Shown here piece by piece: positions 6,000 through 8,239 of a stretch of 8,239 nt of DNA. Below the pieces are notes generated by a model. That model made no database searches. It worked only from the letters and a program-made list of their open reading frames with translations, and had not been told where the DNA came from. The first letter of the stretch is position 1. Each line of letters begins with the position of its first letter. This stretch comes from Treponema sp. (GTDB lineage: Bacteria; Spirochaetota; Spirochaetia; Treponematales; Treponemataceae). The stretch covers positions 1 through 8,239 of the forward strand of contig JAFZWX010000047.1 in NCBI GenBank assembly GCA_017617145.1. Reading direction: 5' to 3'. The translations under genes and the position numbers were made by a program.

Positions 6000-6013
6000 T
6001 TTACCTCGGTAAA
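6000..6013 (-). promoter_or_regulatory. Hairpin occluding the acyltransferase Shine-Dalgarno
   Basis: TTTACC (6000-6005) and GGTAAA (6008-6013) form a 6-bp stem with a 2-nt loop. On the minus strand the presumed Shine-Dalgarno GAGGT (6007-6003) spans the loop and one stem strand. If it folds, it would reduce initiation of the first operon gene. A loop of two is tight, so the stem may open at its tip. Confidence 0.35.
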
Positions 6014-6025
6014 TGATTTACGCTC

Positions 6026-6053
6026 ATTATAAAGGATTTTTTTAGTTTTGCAA
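6026..6053 (-). promoter_or_regulatory. Promoter of the acyltransferase-purO-purH operon
   Basis: The minus strand has -35 TTGCAA (6053-6048), a 16-nt spacer and a perfect -10 TATAAT (6031-6026). The expected start is near 6019, giving a leader of roughly 25-30 nt. I see no PurR-type operator or purine riboswitch in the 140-bp divergent region. Confidence 0.7.
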
Positions 6054-6076
6054 ATATGATTTTTTAAGGGATACTT

Positions 6077-6103
6077 TTGTTAAAAGTTTTTTTTCTATAT
6101 AAT
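6077..6103 (+). promoter_or_regulatory. Promoter of the aldehyde dehydrogenase gene
   Basis: A perfect -10 TATAAT is at 6098-6103, and TTGTTA at 6077-6082 lies 15 nt upstream as a poor -35. The shifted -10 TAATAT (6100-6105) would give a 17-nt spacer. A T8 run fills the spacer. AAGGAG at 6119-6124 is the ribosome binding site for the ATG at 6133. Confidence 0.6.
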
Positions 6104-6132
6104 ATGAAGAAAAGTTATAAGGAGAGAAACAA

Positions 6133-7512
6133 ATGAAACAATTAGAATTTCATACTATTTTACAAAATCAGCGAAAATTTTTTGCTACAGGCGCTACCCT
6201 TCCCATACAATTCAGGATTAATGCATTAAAAAAAATGCAGTCTTATATAAGGCAGAACGAAAAAGAAATTACCGATGCTTTGACAGCCGACCTTGGCAAA
6301 AGCGCGCTTGAAGGTTTTATGTGTGAAGCAGGTCTTGTACTTTCTGAAATTTCATACATGCTTAAAAATATCAAAAAGTTTGCTACCAATGAAAAAAAAT
6401 CAACTTGTATTACAAACTTTGCCGCAAAGAGCTTTTTAAAAAAATCACCTCGTGGTGTTGTACTTATTATGAGCCCGTGGAACTATCCTTTTTTGTTGAC
6501 TGTGGAACCTCTTGTTGATGCTCTTGCCGCAGGAAATACTGCTGTTGTAAAACCAAGTGCCTATTCACCAAATACAAGTCGTGTAATTGAAAAAATGCTT
6601 ACAGAATGCTTTGCCCCGGAATATGTTTCTGTTGTAACCGGTGGACGTGCAGAAAATCAGAGCCTTTTGGAACAAAAATATGATTACATTTTCTTTACAG
6701 GAAGTCAGGCTGTAGGACATGAAGTTATGAAAAAAGCAGCCGAAAATCTTACACCTGTAACTCTTGAGCTTGGCGGAAAATCTCCTTGTATTGTAGATAA
6801 GAGTGCTAAAATTACGCTTGCGGCAAAAAGAATTGTATGGGGAAAGTTTTTGAACTGCGGACAGACTTGTGTTGCGCCTGATTACATTTTGTGCCATGAA
6901 TCAATAAGAACAAAACTGATTAAAGCTCTTAAAGAGCAGATTGTGGTTCAGTTTGGAGTAGTTCCTCTTGCAAATAATTCGTATGGAAAAATTATAAATC
7001 AGAAACACTTTGAAAGAATATGTTCTTTGATTAACCCAAGAAAGCTTGCACACGGAGGTAAAGCTGATGCAAAGCTGCTCAAAATTGAACCAACAATTCT
7101 GTACGATATTACCTGGGAAGATCCTGTTATGAAGCAGGAAATTTTTGGACCGGTTCTTCCAATCTTGACCTACAGTACTGATGAAGAAATGATAAACATT
7201 GTAAACAGTCATCCAAAACCTCTCGCACTTTATCTTTTTACGAGCAATAAAGAACTTGAGAATACTGTGCTGTCGCGCTGTTCCTTTGGTGGTGGCTGTA
7301 TAAATGATACAATTGTTCACCTTGCAACAAACAACATGGGCTTTGGCGGCGTTGGCGAAAGCGGCATGGGTGCCTACCACGGCAAAGTGGGCTTTGATAC
7401 CTTTAGCCACATAAAAACAATTATCGACAAAAAAACCTGGATTGACGTAAATATGAGGTACCAGCCATACACAAGTGCAAAGGAAAAGAAGCTTAGGAAG
7501 TTTTTGAAGTAG
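6133..7512 (+). CDS. NAD(P)-dependent aldehyde dehydrogenase, ALDH3-like
   Basis: It oxidises an aldehyde to a carboxylate with NAD(P)+. It has 459 residues, a typical length for the short class 3 branch. Key residues are all present: SPWNYP with the oxyanion-hole N117, VVKPS with cofactor-binding K140, FFTGS (187-191), LELGGKSP with general base E212, GQTC with nucleophile C246, EIFGPVLP, and the C-terminal block GGCINDTIVHLATNNMGFGG followed by GESGMGAYHGKVGF. These last blocks are characteristic of ALDH3-type enzymes, including fatty and coniferyl aldehyde dehydrogenases. No membrane anchor is obvious. It is a single gene with its own promoter, AAGGAG 8 nt before ATG, divergent from the purine operon. 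The physiological aldehyde cannot be told from sequence. Confidence 0.95.
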   Translation: MKQLEFHTILQNQRKFFATGATLPIQFRINALKKMQSYIRQNEKEITDALTADLGKSALEGFMCEAGLVLSEISYMLKNIKKFATNEKKSTCITNFAAKSFLKKSPRGVVLIMSPWNYPFLLTVEPLVDALAAGNTAVVKPSAYSPNTSRVIEKMLTECFAPEYVSVVTGGRAENQSLLEQKYDYIFFTGSQAVGHEVMKKAAENLTPVTLELGGKSPCIVDKSAKITLAAKRIVWGKFLNCGQTCVAPDYILCHESIRTKLIKALKEQIVVQFGVVPLANNSYGKIINQKHFERICSLINPRKLAHGGKADAKLLKIEPTILYDITWEDPVMKQEIFGPVLPILTYSTDEEMINIVNSHPKPLALYLFTSNKELENTVLSRCSFGGGCINDTIVHLATNNMGFGGVGESGMGAYHGKVGFDTFSHIKTIIDKKTWIDVNMRYQPYTSAKEKKLRKFLK

Positions 7513-7513
7513 T

Positions 7514-7536
7514 ATGGGCCATCTTGGACTTGAACC
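7514..7536 (-). repeat. tRNA 3'-end fragment, copy 1
   Basis: These 23 bp are identical to 7672-7694 and match 20 of 23 positions of 7930-7952, the T-arm and acceptor end of the intact tRNA; orientation is the same. The T-stem strand CTTGG and T-loop are present, but the partner strand is replaced by CCCGC, so no tRNA can fold. It begins 2 bp after the aldehyde dehydrogenase stop codon. It is likely an attachment-site scar or a decayed tRNA gene. Confidence 0.7.
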
Positions 7537-7549
7537 CGCTCTAATCGGG

Positions 7550-7588
7550 AAGCCGTTAAAAAACGAACCACTGGTTCGTTTTAGGCTT
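7550..7588. terminator. Extended hairpin after the aldehyde dehydrogenase gene
   Basis: AAAACGAACCA (7560-7570) and TGGTTCGTTTT (7572-7582) are perfect 11-bp complements around one central base. An outer AAGCC (7550-7554)/GGCTT (7584-7588) pair extends the fold. The A- and T-rich ends make a bidirectional terminator plausible, but there is no U-tract beyond the stem on the plus strand, so efficiency is doubtful. Confidence 0.45.
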
Positions 7589-7632
7589 ATCCGCTAAACT
7601 GCGCGCGAGCAGATTTATCTGCGAGCTTAAAT

Positions 7633-7664
7633 AAAAAAGGACTTCTCCAAAAGAAGAAATCCTT
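7633..7664 (-). terminator. Intrinsic terminator facing left, without an obvious gene
   Basis: On the minus strand AAGGA and CTTCT pair with AGAAG and TCCTT (7652-7664 with 7637-7646; 10 bp with a 3-nt bulge). A U6 run follows (complement of A7633-7638). The only thing upstream on this strand is the tRNA 3'-end copy at 7672-7694, so it may be the leftover terminator of a lost tRNA gene. Confidence 0.65.
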
Positions 7665-7671
7665 AACACAC

Positions 7672-7694
7672 ATGGGCCATCTTGGACTTGAACC
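7672..7694 (-). repeat. tRNA 3'-end fragment, copy 2
   Basis: This is an exact 23-bp duplicate of 7514-7536, in the same orientation. Here the opposite T-stem strand is CCAAA, so four of five pairs with CTTGG would form. No anticodon or D-arm follows. It lies just before the left-facing terminator at 7633-7664, the arrangement expected for the 3' end of a tRNA gene whose body has been replaced. Confidence 0.7.
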
Positions 7695-7724
7695 AAATCC
7701 TTATAATTCGTAGCCCATATTAAT

Positions 7725-7778
7725 CGTTATATACCGTATTTTAACCCCTTTTTGGCTGTTTATCAACGGTATATAGCG
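7725..7778. other. 13-bp inverted repeat with 28-bp spacer
   Basis: CGTTATATACCGT (7725-7737) and ACGGTATATAGCG (7766-7778) are complementary at 12 of 13 positions, and the exception is a possible G-U pair. The long spacer and the position next to tRNA 3'-end copies fit recombinase arm or binding sites as well as an RNA hairpin. Function is not established. Confidence 0.4.
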
Positions 7779-7829
7779 TAATTTATAGTCTTAACAAAAC
7801 ACTTTACATATGATTTTTGAAAAGACTTA

Positions 7830-7866
7830 ACATTTTACTTAACATTTTTTTGTTAAGAAAAAATGT
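7830..7866. other. AT-rich hairpin with repeated CTTAACA motif
   Basis: CTTAAC (7838-7843)/GTTAAG (7852-7857) is flanked by ACATTTT (7830-7836)/AAAATGT (7860-7866). ACTTAACATTTT also occurs as a direct repeat at 7825 and 7837, and CTTAACA again near 7789. There is no coding capacity. The rest of 7695-7895 shows nothing else I can name. Confidence 0.35.
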
Positions 7867-7895
7867 CCAAACTGTTTTAGTTTCTCATATAAAGC

Positions 7896-7927
7896 AAAAA
7901 ACTGTTTTGCCAAAGCAAAACAGTTTT
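7896..7927 (-). terminator. Terminator of the CAT-anticodon tRNA
   Basis: AAAACTGTTTTGC (7898-7910) and GCAAAACAGTTTT (7915-7927) form a perfect 13-bp stem with loop CAAA. On the minus strand it starts 3 bp after the tRNA 3' end and closes in a run of six U residues (complement of A7896-7901). Confidence 0.85.
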
Positions 7928-7930
7928 CCA

Positions 7931-8003
7931 TGGGCCATGTTAGACTTGAACTAACGACCAAAGGATTATGAGTCCTCTGCTCTAACCACTGAGCTAATGG
8001 CCC
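7931..8003 (-). tRNA. tRNA with CAT anticodon, probably tRNA-Ile2 (or elongator tRNA-Met)
   Basis: The 73-nt cloverleaf is complete: acceptor GGGCCAT/ATGGCCC (7 bp), D-stem GCTC/GAGC, anticodon stem GAGGA/TCCTT with loop CTCATAA, 5-nt variable loop and T-stem GTTAG/CTAAC with loop TTCAAGT. The discriminator is A. CCA is not encoded; TGG follows. The body (GCTCAGTGGTTAGAGCAG, then a GGTCG variable region) resembles the E. coli Ile2 tRNA, whose C34 is converted to lysidine by TilS so that it reads AUA. Elongator tRNA-Met shares the same loop, so identity cannot be settled from the anticodon. Initiator is unlikely: the first acceptor pair is G-C and the anticodon stem lacks the three G-C pairs. 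Confidence 0.93.
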
Positions 8004-8013
8004 GAATAAGTTG

Positions 8014-8042
8014 ATATTATCATAAAATGGGGGGCTTGGCAA
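8014..8042 (-). promoter_or_regulatory. Promoter of the CAT tRNA
   Basis: The minus strand shows -35 TTGCCA (8042-8037), a 17-nt spacer and -10 TAATAT (8019-8014). The -10 ends 10 nt before the tRNA 5' end, leaving only a very short leader for RNase P to remove. Confidence 0.6.
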
Positions 8043-8094
8043 TATAGGGAATTTTCTATTATTACCGTTATGGAAGACAAAAATTAAAGAATAA

Positions 8095-8239
8095 TTACAT
8101 AAACGGCATTATGAGCAGTTCGCTGATGGAACTGTAAAAGATATAGAAGATGAGATTCCGTTTGAAGTGCCTGAGGGATGGACTTGGTGTAGATTAAAAG
8201 AACTTGCATTAGATATGGCTGATGGTCCTTTTGGAAGTA
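8095..8239 (+). pseudogene. hsdS: Type I restriction-modification specificity subunit (HsdS), fragment
   Basis: The translation HYEQFADGTVKDIEDEIP (8107-8160) followed by FEVPEGWTWCRLKEL and DGPFGS is characteristic of HsdS. It is the segment leading into a target recognition domain, the part that reads the DNA sequence for a type I restriction-modification complex. The frame is open for 48 codons to the right edge. On the left it is closed by TAA at 8092-8094, and there is no ATG, GTG or TTG before the conserved block; the first in-frame GTG and ATG lie inside it. In intact HsdS a longer helical or N-terminal part would precede this motif. It is therefore either a 5'-truncated pseudogene or a silent specificity cassette. 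Readthrough or a sequencing error at the stop cannot be excluded. No hsdM or hsdR is visible. Confidence 0.75.

Noticed and set aside
5993..6132. The divergent region was checked for a purine riboswitch or PurR-type operator.
   Set aside because: Only promoters, a Shine-Dalgarno hairpin and T-runs are visible. The leaders are too short (about 25-30 nt) for a riboswitch aptamer.
7839..8042. A 67-codon minus-strand reading frame containing PLAQWLEQRTHNPLV.
   Set aside because: It runs straight through the tRNA gene and its terminator. This peptide is a well-known artefact of translating such tRNAs.

Overview
The window looks like chromosomal DNA of a treponeme-like spirochaete. The 60 visible residues of EF-Tu closely resemble Treponema EF-Tu as I recall it (start [14 protein letters not shown], then [16 protein letters not shown]). 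The coding DNA is AT-leaning and most genes lie on the minus strand. The genus call comes from remembered family sequences, not from a search.

Layout from left to right. (1) 1-182: the 5' end of tuf (minus). A ~450-nt hairpin-rich leader and a good promoter at 638-666 precede it. (2) 701-966: a ~154-bp structured repeat, a short dispersed palindrome and the terminator of the S12-S7 operon. (3) 994-1851: rpsG and rpsL (minus) with their own promoter. Upstream of that promoter, at 1989-2155, is a second copy of the structured repeat. (4) 2285-2444: a different 160-bp fold-back element that also carries the terminator of the next operon. (5) 2472-5992: a tightly coupled four-gene minus operon. 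Its order of transcription is an acyltransferase, a PurO-type IMP cyclohydrolase, a DUF624/YesL-like membrane protein and a PurH that consists only of the transformylase domain. PurH and PurO together catalyse the last two steps of IMP synthesis, which most bacteria carry out with one bifunctional PurH. (6) 6133-7512: an aldehyde dehydrogenase (plus), divergent from the operon. (7) 7513-8003: a CAT-anticodon tRNA (minus, probably tRNA-Ile2) with promoter and terminator. To its left lie two identical 23-bp copies of a tRNA 3' end and several dyads, which look like integration or recombination scars. (8) 8095-8239: a fragment of a type I restriction specificity gene (hsdS, plus) with no visible start codon, running off the right edge.

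The most interesting signal is the pair of structured repeats at 701-854 and 1989-2155. Their primary sequences differ at many positions, but at least eight differences are paired changes that keep base pairs, and these fall in nearly every helix of a shared three-way-junction fold. Each copy sits 25-34 bp upstream of a translation-gene promoter that begins with the same ACCTATTGAA motif. I do not recognise the element. It is a candidate undescribed structured RNA or fold-back repeat family.
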